From: Lachnospiraceae bacterium
GTDB taxonomy: Bacteria; Bacillota; Clostridia; Lachnospirales; Lachnospiraceae
Length of the DNA stretch: 52,815 nt
Assembly: GCA_015056795.1 (NCBI GenBank)
Contig: SVFO01000028.1
Coordinates: forward strand, 1 to 52,815
Reading direction: 5' to 3'
Below, in pieces: positions 16,116 to 24,539 of this stretch. Both the position numbers and the translations under genes were made by a program. The notes under the pieces are model-generated. The model was given only the letters and a program-made list of their open reading frames with translations, searched no databases and was not told where the DNA came from. Every line of letters starts with the position of its first letter. Position 1 is the stretch's first letter.

Positions 16116-16955
16116 ATGACAGGAAAGATTTTTGATTTTAAGCTTGTGTTTACGCAAATTCCAGATTTGCTGAAATATCTTCCGATCACGATGGAACTGG
16201 CAATTGCATCCACGTTGTTTGGTATGCTGCTGGGTCTTTTGATCGCAATTATCAAGATTAAAAAGGTGAAGGTTTTGGATAAGGTGGCAACCTTCTATGT
16301 ATCCCTGGTGCGTGGCACTCCAGTATTGGTACAGCTTTACATTGCGTACTTTGGTGTTCCCATGTTGTTGAAATATATTAATCAACAGACGGGGAGCGAC
16401 TTAAAGGTGGCAGCCATTCCTGGCTTTGTCTATGCGGTGTTGGCCCTTGGATTTAATCAGTCAGCTTTTGATGCAGAGGTATTCAGAGCAGCTCTGCAAT
16501 CCGTAGATAAGGGGCAGCATGAAGCGGCAGCAGCCATTGGCATGACAGGATGGCAGGCCCTTCGCAGGATTATCATTCCGGAAGCATTGTCCGTGGCGTT
16601 GCCGTCTCTTGGGAACTCCTTTATTAATGCCATCAAGGGAACGTCACTCGCTTTTACCTGTGCGGTGGTTGAGATGACGGCAGAAGGTAAGATTCTGTCA
16701 GGAAGAAACTACAGATATTTTGAAGTATATGTATCCTTAGCAATTATTTATTGGGCGATCACAATTATCTTTGAAAAGATTTTGAAGCTGGTTGAGAAAA
16801 AGATATCCATTCCGGAACAGGTGGAGCAGCTAAATACGGCCGAGGTAGAAGCATTGAAGACAAAGGATAAGAGCAAAGTAATTCTGGAGTCTTCCAGTGA
16901 AACAAAAAAGGTAGGAGGTGTCATCAAATGGCAGAAAAACAGAGGTTTGTCATAA
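16116..16955 (+). CDS. Amino acid ABC transporter permease (cystine-type)
   Basis: A 279-residue His/Glu/Gln/Arg-type permease with about five membrane segments. The EAA loop that contacts the ATPase is visible as EAAAAIGMTGWQALRRIIIPEA (about residues 139-160). The N-terminal segment TMELAIASTLFGMLLGLLIAIIKI is typical. It overlaps the ATPase gene by 28 bases, which indicates translational coupling. Confidence 0.9.
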   Translation: MTGKIFDFKLVFTQIPDLLKYLPITMELAIASTLFGMLLGLLIAIIKIKKVKVLDKVATFYVSLVRGTPVLVQLYIAYFGVPMLLKYINQQTGSDLKVAAIPGFVYAVLALGFNQSAFDAEVFRAALQSVDKGQHEAAAAIGMTGWQALRRIIIPEALSVALPSLGNSFINAIKGTSLAFTCAVVEMTAEGKILSGRNYRYFEVYVSLAIIYWAITIIFEKILKLVEKKISIPEQVEQLNTAEVEALKTKDKSKVILESSSETKKVGGVIKWQKNRGLS

Positions 16956-17710
16956 AGGATTTGCGTAAGAAATTCAATCACAATGTTGTCTTAGATGGCA
17001 TTGATCTTACCATTAACGAGGGTGACGTGCTTGGTGTGATTGGTCCTTCGGGAACCGGAAAATCTACGTTGCTTCGATGCATCAATCAGCTCGAGATCCC
17101 TGATTCAGGAGTGATTGAGCTGGATGAAAAGGAAATCAATCTTTCGAATGCAAAGAAGTCAAATCAGAAGAATATTACAGAGCTGCGCCAGAAGACGGGC
17201 ATGGTTTTTCAGAGGTTCAATTTATTCCAAAAGAAGACGGCGCTGGAAAATGTCATGGAGGGTCTGATTACTGTTCAGAAAAAGAGCAAGGAGGAAGCGA
17301 GAGAGATAGCACTGCGGGAGCTTGATCGTGTCGGTATGACGCAATGGGCCAATCATTATCCGAAGCATCTTTCTGGTGGACAGCAACAGCGCGTTGCGAT
17401 TGCAAGAGTGCTGGCCATGAAGCCTTGTTTGATTTTGATGGATGAGCCTACCTCAGCGTTGGATCCTGAATTGGTTGGCGAGGTCCTAGATACCATTAAG
17501 CAGCTGGCGGAAGAGGGACATACCATGATTTTGGTTTCTCATGAGATGGCATTTATCAGAAAGGTTGCAACAAGGTGTATCTTCTTGGATCATGGAAAGA
17601 TCGTGGAGGACGGGACGCCGAAGGAGGTCTTTACGGCACCAAAGCAGGAGCGCACAAGAGAGTTCCTAAAGAAGATGAGCTTAATTGAAGAACCGGATTA
17701 TGTGATATAG
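16928..17710 (+). CDS. Amino acid ABC transporter ATP-binding protein
   Basis: A 260-residue ATPase of the polar amino acid importer family. Walker A is GPSGTGKST (about residues 38-46), the signature is LSGGQQQRVAIARVLA, and Walker B is LILMDEPTSALDPE. The D-loop and His switch (LVSHEMAF) are intact, so it should be active. It ends the operon; no clear terminator is seen before the next promoter 30 bases downstream. Confidence 0.92.
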   Translation: MAEKQRFVIKDLRKKFNHNVVLDGIDLTINEGDVLGVIGPSGTGKSTLLRCINQLEIPDSGVIELDEKEINLSNAKKSNQKNITELRQKTGMVFQRFNLFQKKTALENVMEGLITVQKKSKEEAREIALRELDRVGMTQWANHYPKHLSGGQQQRVAIARVLAMKPCLILMDEPTSALDPELVGEVLDTIKQLAEEGHTMILVSHEMAFIRKVATRCIFLDHGKIVEDGTPKEVFTAPKQERTREFLKKMSLIEEPDYVI

Positions 17711-17737
17711 AAAAGTTTTGAAAAAATATTTACTAAA

Positions 17738-17770
17738 CCTATTGACATAGTAGGTAAATGATGATAATAT
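17738..17770 (+). promoter_or_regulatory. Promoter with Rrf2-type operator for the large sulfur operon (copy 3 of 4)
   Basis: TTGACA at 17742-17747 inside ACCTATTGACATAGTAGGT, a 17-base spacer and TAATAT at 17765-17770. The box is identical over 19 bases to copy 1 before the Rrf2 gene at 3831. The transcript would begin about 55 bases before leader peptide 2. Confidence 0.85.
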
Positions 17771-17831
17771 GTGCTTACTTGATCAACACAAACCTTTCAG
17801 ACGAAAGGAATGGGAAAAGGAGACGACCATT

Positions 17832-17948
17832 ATGAAGCAGAATCTGACCGCAAAACTGAATAGCGTCATGTGTTGCTGTCGAATGCGGGATTCCCGGGCA
17901 TGTATATGGCTGGGGCGTTCGATTGTGCGTCTTCGCCCCATGGAATAA
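17832..17948 (+). CDS. Cysteine leader peptide 2
   Basis: A 38-codon ORF with AAGGAG upstream. Codons 14-16 are TGT TGC TGT (17871-17879), giving VMCCCRMRDSRACIW. The motif MCC(C/W)RMRxSRA is shared with leader 3, and the DNA around it is conserved between the two, so they are paralogous. Twelve bases after the Cys run comes TCCCGG (17892-17897), which can pair with the 5' arm of the downstream terminator. The peptide itself probably has no function; its translation is the sensor. Confidence 0.85.
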   Translation: MKQNLTAKLNSVMCCCRMRDSRACIWLGRSIVRLRPME

Positions 17949-18011
17949 CTTAGAAAAACTATGTTATTGTGCCATATGTCCGGGAGCCTTCGAAAGAGGC
18001 TCCCTTTTCTT
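17892..18011 (+). promoter_or_regulatory. Cysteine attenuator (antiterminator/terminator) of leader 2
   Basis: Terminator: GGGAGCC (17982-17988) pairs with GGCTCCC (17998-18004), then TTTTCTT. Competing antiterminator: TCCCGG and TATGGC (17892-17910) pair with GCCATA and CCGGGA (17971-17985), which takes the first bases of the terminator arm. A pause-type hairpin TGGGGCG/CGCCCCA (17911-17940) lies inside the leader ORF. These alternatives are the classical attenuation layout. The pairing is seen; the regulation is inferred. Confidence 0.75.
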
Positions 18012-18074
18012 GGGATTTTATGAGTCCAAAAGGAAAGAAAACAAGCGACCGCGAAGCGAAAGGAAGTGAAGAAC

Positions 18075-19226
18075 ATGGCAAATCAAGTAAGCGTGAACAA
18101 GGATCGGATCATAGAGGAATTTATAAAACTGACCTCCTTCGATGCTCCCTCTTATCAGGAAGAGGATATATCGAAGTACCTGAAGGAAAAGCTACAAAGC
18201 CTGGGGCTTAGCGTTGAGGAAGATGACGCAAGGGAAAAGCTTTTGCAAGAGGATGCATCCAGAACAAAGACGGCATCAAACCTCTATGCATATCTAAAGG
18301 GAACTGGTGATCCGATCCTTTTCTCCTCCCATATGGATACCGTAAATCCAGGGATTGGAAAGAAGGCAGTGCTACAGGATGACGGAAGGATTACTTCCGC
18401 AGGGAATACCGTACTTGGCGCAGATGACATTTCAGGACTGGTTTCTATCTTAGAAGCCCTGACGGTTATCAAAGAAAAGAAGCTACCGCATCCCGACCTA
18501 GAAATTCTCTTTACGGTGGCAGAGGAACCCTACTGTAGTGGCAGCCGATTTGTAGATTACAAAAGGCTAAAGGCAAAGGAAGGATATGTGTTAGACCTGA
18601 CAGGAGCCGTTGGAACGGCGGCAATCGCAGCGCCCTCCATCCTCTCTCTGAAAATTGGAGTGAAGGGCAGGGCGGCACACGCAGGCTTTAATCCAGAGAA
18701 AGGAATCAACGCTTTGAGCATTGCGGCAGATGCCTTGGCAAATATCAGAACTGGACGGGTGTATGAGAACCTTACGGTAAACTTTGGAACGATCAGTGGA
18801 GGGAGCGGAAGAAACATTGTTCCCGAAGAGATTTGGATCGAAGGAGAAATCCGATGTCTGGAGCATGAGAAAGCACTCTGCGAGGCAGACCTAATCAAGG
18901 AGATTTTTGAGAAGGCAGCAAAGAAATATGGCGGCGAGATCGAGTTCCAGCTGACAGAGCATATTAAATCCTATGGGATTTCGAAAAGAAAGAATGTCGT
19001 GAAACGATTCCTTACGGCAGCAAAGGAGGTGACAACGCTAGAGCATCCAGAAACAATCACGACCTATGGAGGAAGCGATGCCAATCGCTTGAATGAACAT
19101 AACATTGACACCATCGTAGTTGCAAACGCCATGGAGAACAGTCATGGAACGGATGAGTATACGACGGTGGCGGAGCTTACAAGATCCGCAGAGCTGACAT
19201 TAAGGTTAATGACGGCTGAAAGGTAA
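18075..19226 (+). CDS. M20 family metallohydrolase (PepT/YqjE-like)
   Basis: A 383-residue dinuclear zinc hydrolase of the M20/M25/M40 clan. Metal and catalytic segments are SSHMDTV (His, catalytic Asp), LGADD, AEEP (catalytic Glu plus ligand) and the C-terminal NSHGTDE. The central dimerisation lid is present (about residues 180-290). Relatives are tripeptide aminopeptidases, but N-acyl amino acid deacylases share the fold. As first gene of a cysteine-attenuated operon it may release cysteine or a thioether amino acid from a peptide or N-acyl form. ATG 18075 is preferred (AGGAAG 8 bases upstream) over an in-frame GTG at 18066. Confidence 0.82.
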   Translation: MANQVSVNKDRIIEEFIKLTSFDAPSYQEEDISKYLKEKLQSLGLSVEEDDAREKLLQEDASRTKTASNLYAYLKGTGDPILFSSHMDTVNPGIGKKAVLQDDGRITSAGNTVLGADDISGLVSILEALTVIKEKKLPHPDLEILFTVAEEPYCSGSRFVDYKRLKAKEGYVLDLTGAVGTAAIAAPSILSLKIGVKGRAAHAGFNPEKGINALSIAADALANIRTGRVYENLTVNFGTISGGSGRNIVPEEIWIEGEIRCLEHEKALCEADLIKEIFEKAAKKYGGEIEFQLTEHIKSYGISKRKNVVKRFLTAAKEVTTLEHPETITTYGGSDANRLNEHNIDTIVVANAMENSHGTDEYTTVAELTRSAELTLRLMTAER

Positions 19227-19368
19227 CTAAAGTATCATGACAAAATGTTTGAAACGTCTAATGAGAAGTAAGATTGTTGGAAAGATAAAAATATGTCTCA
19301 AATGACGCGGAAATAAAACAAAAAGAAAGGATCGCCGAAAGGGCGAAGGAATTAGGAGGAGAGAGATT

Positions 19369-20613
19369 ATGAGAAAGTTTGGTAAGAGATGGAATTTGGT
19401 ATTGGCAGGCGCGCTACTTGCGGTTTCTGCGCTGGGAGGCTGCGGCGTGCAGGGCAGCATCGCAGAACAAAATAATTCTTCACAGGCAGCACAGGGAAGC
19501 TCACAGACTGGTAACACGAATGAGGCAAATACAAACAATAATGGACAGGAAGCACAGACGGCAGAGAAAAAGGAATTGGTACCGCTTAGCGTATCTTATC
19601 CCGCTGGTAACATTCGTGTGACCGTCAACATTCTGGCACTGCAGAAGGGATATTTTGCAGCAGAGGGCGTGACCGTAAATCCCGTTGCCATCAGCGGAAA
19701 TGATGCGCTGACCGCCATCAACGAAGAGAATGGAGCACTTGATATTTTGACCGCAGGCTTTGTACCTGACGTACAGGCCATCGGCGCTGGCTATGATCTG
19801 ACCTTTGTCGCTGGTACCGCAGTGGAAGGTGGCGCAGTTATTGCAAAGAAGGGCAATGCGGATAAGTTCAAGGGAACCGACAAGAAGCTGAATTTTGATG
19901 CCGTAACGAATGCAAAGCTTGGCTTCGCAAGAAATGAAGCATCCTGGGTTGTTACAAGACAGTATCTTCTTGATAATGGCGTAAGCGCTGACACGATCAA
20001 GGCAATCGAAAATGAGGAGACGGGAAATGTTTCCTATTATGCAGATCCCACGGCTACAGCGCAGGCAGTACAGAAGGGTGAGGCAGAGCTTGGTTTCCTT
20101 CCGATGGAGTTCGCACTGCTCTATGCAGACGCTTATGATCTTGAGATCGTTGTTGCAGCTGGTGATCTTTCTCCCGATTATGTATGCTGCCGTGAGGTAA
20201 CCTCCAACAAGCGTTTTAATGAAAAGTATGATTCCTTTGTGGCATATGAGACTGCAAGAATTAAGGCATTTGAGTATTATAAGCAGGGCGAAACTGATGC
20301 AGCAGTAAAGGCAGACGTGGTAAAGACGGTTGCCGAGTACTCCGGCAAGGAGCCTGATTATGTTGAGACTTATCTGTATGGCGGTGTTACGAAGTTTGCC
20401 GTAGATCCTAATACCAAGGGAATTCAGAAGTATGTAGAGGCAGCTTACAACTCCGGCGTATTTACCGGAAATGCAGTGGACTTTGGCAGTTATGACATCA
20501 CCCAGAACGTTAATACTTCCGCATATAAGCAGGCACTGGATCAGCTGATCGCAGCAAATCCTGACAATGCATTCTACAAGAGCCTGGCAGATCAGTATCA
20601 TAACGCAAACTAA
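19369..20613 (+). CDS. ABC transporter substrate-binding lipoprotein, SsuA/NMT1-like
   Basis: A 414-residue solute-binding protein with lipobox LGGC near residues 22-25 and a long Gln/Asn/Ser linker. The mature domain resembles the nitrate/sulfonate/taurine family (RVTVNILALQKGYFAAEGVTV). It pairs with the ATPase and permease at 22.6-24.4 kb, separated from them by two cysteine synthase genes. At over 400 residues it is longer than typical SsuA proteins. The substrate is presumably an organosulfur compound, judged by the neighbours. The start follows AGGAGGAGAG. Confidence 0.82.
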   Translation: MRKFGKRWNLVLAGALLAVSALGGCGVQGSIAEQNNSSQAAQGSSQTGNTNEANTNNNGQEAQTAEKKELVPLSVSYPAGNIRVTVNILALQKGYFAAEGVTVNPVAISGNDALTAINEENGALDILTAGFVPDVQAIGAGYDLTFVAGTAVEGGAVIAKKGNADKFKGTDKKLNFDAVTNAKLGFARNEASWVVTRQYLLDNGVSADTIKAIENEETGNVSYYADPTATAQAVQKGEAELGFLPMEFALLYADAYDLEIVVAAGDLSPDYVCCREVTSNKRFNEKYDSFVAYETARIKAFEYYKQGETDAAVKADVVKTVAEYSGKEPDYVETYLYGGVTKFAVDPNTKGIQKYVEAAYNSGVFTGNAVDFGSYDITQNVNTSAYKQALDQLIAANPDNAFYKSLADQYHNAN

Positions 20614-20645
20614 GGCTTATTGATTTGGTAACGTGAGGTGAGATC

Positions 20646-21581
20646 ATGGGAAGAATTTATGAGAGTGTGACCGAGCTGGTGGGGAATACGCCATTGGTGC
20701 ATTTGAAACAAATGGAAAAAGAGACAAAGATTCCTGTGAAGCTATATGCGAAGGTGGAAAGCTTTAATCCAGCAGGAAGCGTAAAGGATAGGGCGGCACT
20801 TCACATGATCGAAGCCGCAGAGCAGGAGGGAAAGCTGAAGCCTGGCGGAACCATCGTGGAGGGAACGAGTGGAAATACGGGAATTGGTCTTGCAATGGTA
20901 GCCGCCGCGAAGGATTATCAAGCAGTCATCTGTATGGCGGAGGGAACCAGCAAGGAAAAGATTAAGTTGTTAAAAGCCTATGGAGCAAGGGTAGAGCTCA
21001 CGCCAAAGTCGCAGGGCTTTGGCGGAGGAGGCGGTAAGGCAAGGGAGCTGGCAGAGACCGTTCCGGGAGCCTTCCGCCCCGCACAGGGCGAAAATCCACA
21101 TCATCCAGAGACACATTATCTGACCACGGGTCCTGAAATTTGGGAAGCCATGAGAGGAAAGGTTGACATCTTTGTGGCAACAGTCGGAACCAGTGGAACC
21201 TCAGGTGGCATCGGTAGATTCCTTCGAGAAAAAAATCCTGATGTTTTGATCTACGGAGTAGAGCCGAAGGGATGCCCCGTATTAAATGGCGGAGAGCCTG
21301 GACCGCATAAGATTCAAGGAATTGGCGGCGGTGCCATCTGTCCCATAACCGATTTGACACTTTACGACGAGATCCTTCTATGTAGCGACGAGGATGCCTA
21401 TGCCTACGCAAGGCTCTGTCCGAAAAAGGAGGGACTGCTGATTGGCATCAGCGCTGGCGCAGCTCTTTGGGCGGCGATTGAGATTTCTAAGAGACCTGAA
21501 AATGCAGGAAAGAATGTTGTAGTGCTATTCCCGGACGGGGGTAACAAATATCTTTCCAGTGATCTATATGAGGAGACCTGA
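20646..21581 (+). CDS. Cysteine synthase family protein, divergent paralog
   Basis: A 311-residue fold-type II PLP enzyme. Lys47 in AGSVKDR binds PLP. Two positions differ from the other two paralogs in this window: the substrate loop reads EGTSGNTG instead of EPTSGNTG, and the phosphate loop reads GTSGTSGG instead of GTGGT. A Gly-rich FGGGGGKA segment replaces the KGGMKAA type loop. These changes suggest another acceptor or donor than sulfide plus O-acetylserine, for example cystathionine beta-synthase-like chemistry. It is 32 bases after the binding-protein gene. Confidence 0.8.
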   Translation: MGRIYESVTELVGNTPLVHLKQMEKETKIPVKLYAKVESFNPAGSVKDRAALHMIEAAEQEGKLKPGGTIVEGTSGNTGIGLAMVAAAKDYQAVICMAEGTSKEKIKLLKAYGARVELTPKSQGFGGGGGKARELAETVPGAFRPAQGENPHHPETHYLTTGPEIWEAMRGKVDIFVATVGTSGTSGGIGRFLREKNPDVLIYGVEPKGCPVLNGGEPGPHKIQGIGGGAICPITDLTLYDEILLCSDEDAYAYARLCPKKEGLLIGISAGAALWAAIEISKRPENAGKNVVVLFPDGGNKYLSSDLYEET

Positions 21582-21610
21582 CGGACAGGTCTTACGGATC
21601 GGAGGCAGAC

Positions 21611-22537
21611 ATGAAAAGAGTGGAAGACATAACGGACCTGATTGGGAACACGCCACTGCTTAGACTTGGTAAGTATCGGAAACAGAAAGGATTGCAGGCT
21701 GATATTTTAGCAAAGCTGGAATGGTATAGTCTTGCAGGCAGCGTGAAGGACAGGGTGGCACTCTACATGATCAAGGATGCGGAAGCCAAGGGACTTCTCA
21801 AAAAGGATTCCGTGATCATTGAGCCGACCAGTGGAAATACGGGAATTGGACTTGCAGCAGTTGCAGCAGCCAAGGGCTATCGGGTGATCATTGTGATGCC
21901 AGATACCATGAGCGTGGAACGACAAAATGTCTTAAAGGCATATGGAGCAGAGATTGTTCTCACGGAAGGAAAGGGCGGCATGAAGGCAGCCATTGCCAAG
22001 GCAAAGGAGCTGGCTGAGACCATACCACATGCGTTTATCCCAGGCCAGTTTACGAACGCTGCGAATCCGAAGGCACATTATGAGACCACTGGTCCAGAGA
22101 TCTGGCGAGACAGCAACAAGCATGTTGATATTTTTGTCGCCGGCGTTGGAACGGGCGGAACGCTCTCGGGTGCCGGAAATTATTTGAAGGAGGTGAATCC
22201 GGATATTAAGGTGGTTGCCGTGGAACCCAAGGATTCCCCGATGCTTTCGGAGGGACGCGCAGGCGGACACAAGCTACAGGGCTTAGGGGCAGGATTCATC
22301 CCGTTGGTGCTGGATACAGAGGTTTATGATGACGTCATTGCCGTAACGACAGAGCAGGCATTACAGGCAGCAAACGATTTGGCAAAGATTGAGGGAGTGC
22401 TTGCAGGAATTTCCTCAGGCGCGGCGCTATATGCAGCGGAGCAGCTGGCAAAAAAGCCAGAGAATCAGGGGAAGGTTATCGTAGTGCTCCTTCCTGACAG
22501 CGGAGAGCGGTACCTTTCAACTGAAATATATGAATGA
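21611..22537 (+). CDS. cysK: Cysteine synthase (O-acetylserine sulfhydrylase)
   Basis: A 308-residue PLP enzyme that makes L-cysteine from O-acetylserine and sulfide. PLP Lys46 lies in AGSVKDR. The substrate loop PTSGNTG, the MPDTMSVERQ segment and the phosphate loop GVGTGGTLSG are all canonical. It is 29 bases after the divergent paralog. Having two tandem paralogs inside one transporter operon suggests different substrates. Confidence 0.88.
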   Translation: MKRVEDITDLIGNTPLLRLGKYRKQKGLQADILAKLEWYSLAGSVKDRVALYMIKDAEAKGLLKKDSVIIEPTSGNTGIGLAAVAAAKGYRVIIVMPDTMSVERQNVLKAYGAEIVLTEGKGGMKAAIAKAKELAETIPHAFIPGQFTNAANPKAHYETTGPEIWRDSNKHVDIFVAGVGTGGTLSGAGNYLKEVNPDIKVVAVEPKDSPMLSEGRAGGHKLQGLGAGFIPLVLDTEVYDDVIAVTTEQALQAANDLAKIEGVLAGISSGAALYAAEQLAKKPENQGKVIVVLLPDSGERYLSTEIYE

Positions 22538-22603
22538 TGACCGAAATTTGGAAAATGAAATTCTGGCAGAACATGAAAGTGATAAAGACGGGAAGTGATG
22601 AAG

Positions 22604-23440
22604 ATGAGTGAAGCGAAGGAAGCAGTTAAGACGCAGGGAGAAAATCGAAAAGTAAAGATTCAGATCAAGGACGTGTCCTTTGATTACGTGGATCAGAAGA
22701 CCAGATTTGGCGCATTGAAGAATGTTAGCCTCGACATTCGTGAGGGCGAGTTCATTTGTATTCTCGGTGCATCTGGCTGTGGAAAATCGACGCTTTTAAG
22801 TCTTCTGAGCGGACTCAATAAACCAAAGAGCGGAGAGATTCTTTTGGACGGAAAGCCCATCAAGGGGCCAGGCATTGATCGTGCCGTGGTGTTCCAGCAG
22901 TATTCCCTGTTTCCTTGGCTTACGGTGAAGGGGAACGTGCTCTTTGGTATTAAGCAAAGCGGCAGGAAGCTTGGACGCCAGGAGCGGTCAGAGCTTGCGG
23001 ATTCCTATGTTGAGAGCGTAGGACTGGCAAGCGCCAAGGATCGTTATCCGAGTCAGCTCTCCGGAGGCATGAAGCAGAGAGTTGCCGTTGCGAGGGCGCT
23101 GGCCCTGGAGTCGGAGGTGCTGCTGTTGGATGAGCCCTTTGGAGCCATTGATCCGAAGCTTCGTTTGGAGCTACAGGAGCTGGTATCAAAGCTCTGTGCA
23201 AATTATCATAAGACGGTGATTTTTATTACGCATGACATTGACGAGGCGATTCTTCTCGCGGACAGAATTGTGGTCATGGAGCCAGGCAGCATTCGGAGCA
23301 TTCACAAGGTACGGCTTCCTCATCCTCGGGTGCGCGAGGAGCTTTCTGGAACGGAAGAATATGAGAGACTTCACAGACAGTTGATCTCAGCCTTTTATGA
23401 TCAGGTGGAGGATAAGATTGATGCGGGGGTGACGCTATGA
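22604..23440 (+). CDS. ABC transporter ATP-binding protein, SsuB/TauB-like
   Basis: A 278-residue ATPase of the nitrate/sulfonate/taurine importer family. Walker A GASGCGKST (about residues 53-61), signature LSGGMKQRVAVARALA, Walker B LLLDEPFGAIDP and switch His in FITHDIDEA are intact. ATG 22604 is chosen from GGAAG 8 bases upstream; a GTG at 22595 is in frame. It overlaps the permease gene by 4 bases. Confidence 0.9.
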   Translation: MSEAKEAVKTQGENRKVKIQIKDVSFDYVDQKTRFGALKNVSLDIREGEFICILGASGCGKSTLLSLLSGLNKPKSGEILLDGKPIKGPGIDRAVVFQQYSLFPWLTVKGNVLFGIKQSGRKLGRQERSELADSYVESVGLASAKDRYPSQLSGGMKQRVAVARALALESEVLLLDEPFGAIDPKLRLELQELVSKLCANYHKTVIFITHDIDEAILLADRIVVMEPGSIRSIHKVRLPHPRVREELSGTEEYERLHRQLISAFYDQVEDKIDAGVTL

Positions 23441-24375
23441 AAACATTTTTCAAGCTGGAAAAGAAAATGTATTTGGAATTATTCCTTGCCACCGCTTTGA
23501 TGATCGTAGACATCGTACTAACCTTGACCTTTCCGTATTTTACGACGCACAAGGTATATTACGACAGTGGTGCGTATATCGTGGTCCTGCTGATTTCTTA
23601 TCTGATTTACATAAGTTACTTGTTTTGGGCAAAGAAGAAAAGCACAAATGACATTGCGGTAGTGCTGTATGGATTTTTCCTTCTCTGGGAGGTGGCCTAC
23701 AAGCTGGGATGGATTCACAATGACCTGTTGCTTCCCTCGCCCGAGGGACTGTTCCATGTCTTTGTAGAAAAGGCTCCAGAGATTTCAAAGGATGTTTGGG
23801 GATCCATTCAGCTACTGTTCTGGGGATTCTTATTGGCGGCAACGCTGGGAACATTATTAGGACTCTTGGCAGGTTGGATTCCGAGAGTCAGGGAGGTGCT
23901 TCTCCCGATCTCCAACGTGATCACACTGATTCCGCCGCTGATGTTTTCGGCATATCTCATCATGATTCTTTCCACCTTCCGCCAGGCGGCCATCGCAGTA
24001 ATTTTCTTCGCAGTGTTTTGGCCTACCTTTCAGGGAACGGTGGTCAGGGTTGGACAGATTGACAGGCAAATTATTGAGGCGGCAAGAACGATGGGTGTTG
24101 GAACCATTGGAATGCTGTGGAAGGTAATTTTTCCCTACTGCTTACCTGGAATCATCGGAAGTATTTCCAAGAGTCTTCGAGGAGCCTTCATGTGCCTTTC
24201 AGGTGCAGAGATGCTGGGTATTAACCTGGGAATTGGATATTTTACGGAGAAGTACAAAAGCTTTGCAGATTATCGCTGCGTGCTCGCGGGAATCGTAACT
24301 GTCGGCGTGATCACCACGGTGATCGACCTCGCAGTGAATAAAGCACAGAGAGCAATCATCAAGTGGGAGAAATAA
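23437..24375 (+). CDS. ABC transporter permease, SsuC/TauC-like
   Basis: A 312-residue permease. The binding-protein-dependent transport domain occupies about residues 120-305, with the EAA loop AARTMGVGTIGMLWKVIFPYCLPG. Two additional hydrophobic segments lie in the first 65 residues, giving a longer N-terminus than a minimal SsuC. The start codon overlaps the ATPase stop (ATGA). With the binding protein and ATPase it completes the importer. Confidence 0.87.
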   Translation: MKTFFKLEKKMYLELFLATALMIVDIVLTLTFPYFTTHKVYYDSGAYIVVLLISYLIYISYLFWAKKKSTNDIAVVLYGFFLLWEVAYKLGWIHNDLLLPSPEGLFHVFVEKAPEISKDVWGSIQLLFWGFLLAATLGTLLGLLAGWIPRVREVLLPISNVITLIPPLMFSAYLIMILSTFRQAAIAVIFFAVFWPTFQGTVVRVGQIDRQIIEAARTMGVGTIGMLWKVIFPYCLPGIIGSISKSLRGAFMCLSGAEMLGINLGIGYFTEKYKSFADYRCVLAGIVTVGVITTVIDLAVNKAQRAIIKWEK

Positions 24376-24382
24376 ATAATGC

Positions 24383-24517
24383 TCGGGGCTAGGTTTAGAT
24401 GGTCTTTCTCGTAACCGTGTCGCAGGCTTTGCCTGCGATCCTGAACAGAGTGAAGGACGTGCCGAATGGCACGCTATAAAGACCGAGAAAGATCATCTAA
24501 ACCTTCCCCTCGAGAAA
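24383..24517 (+). repeat. Long multi-hairpin intercistronic element A
   Basis: A 20-bp stem (24392-24411 with 24484-24503, one G-U pair) encloses two perfect hairpins: TCGCAGGC-TTT-GCCTGCGA (24420-24438) and CGTGCC-GAAT-GGCACG (24458-24473). The flank CCCCTCGAGAAAT and the loop start GTAACC are shared with a second element at 29391-29465. It lies between the permease gene and the fusion gene of the same operon and has no T-run, so it is more likely a processing or stability element or a palindromic repeat than a terminator. Confidence 0.75.
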
Positions 24518-24539
24518 TTTTTAGATAAGGAGACATGAG

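Noticed and set aside
19501..20601. A 366-codon Cys-rich ORF on the minus strand
   Set aside because: It is antisense to the binding-protein gene; the cysteines come from GCA/GCT Ala codons read in reverse. A similar shadow at 29707-30699 is antisense to cysK.
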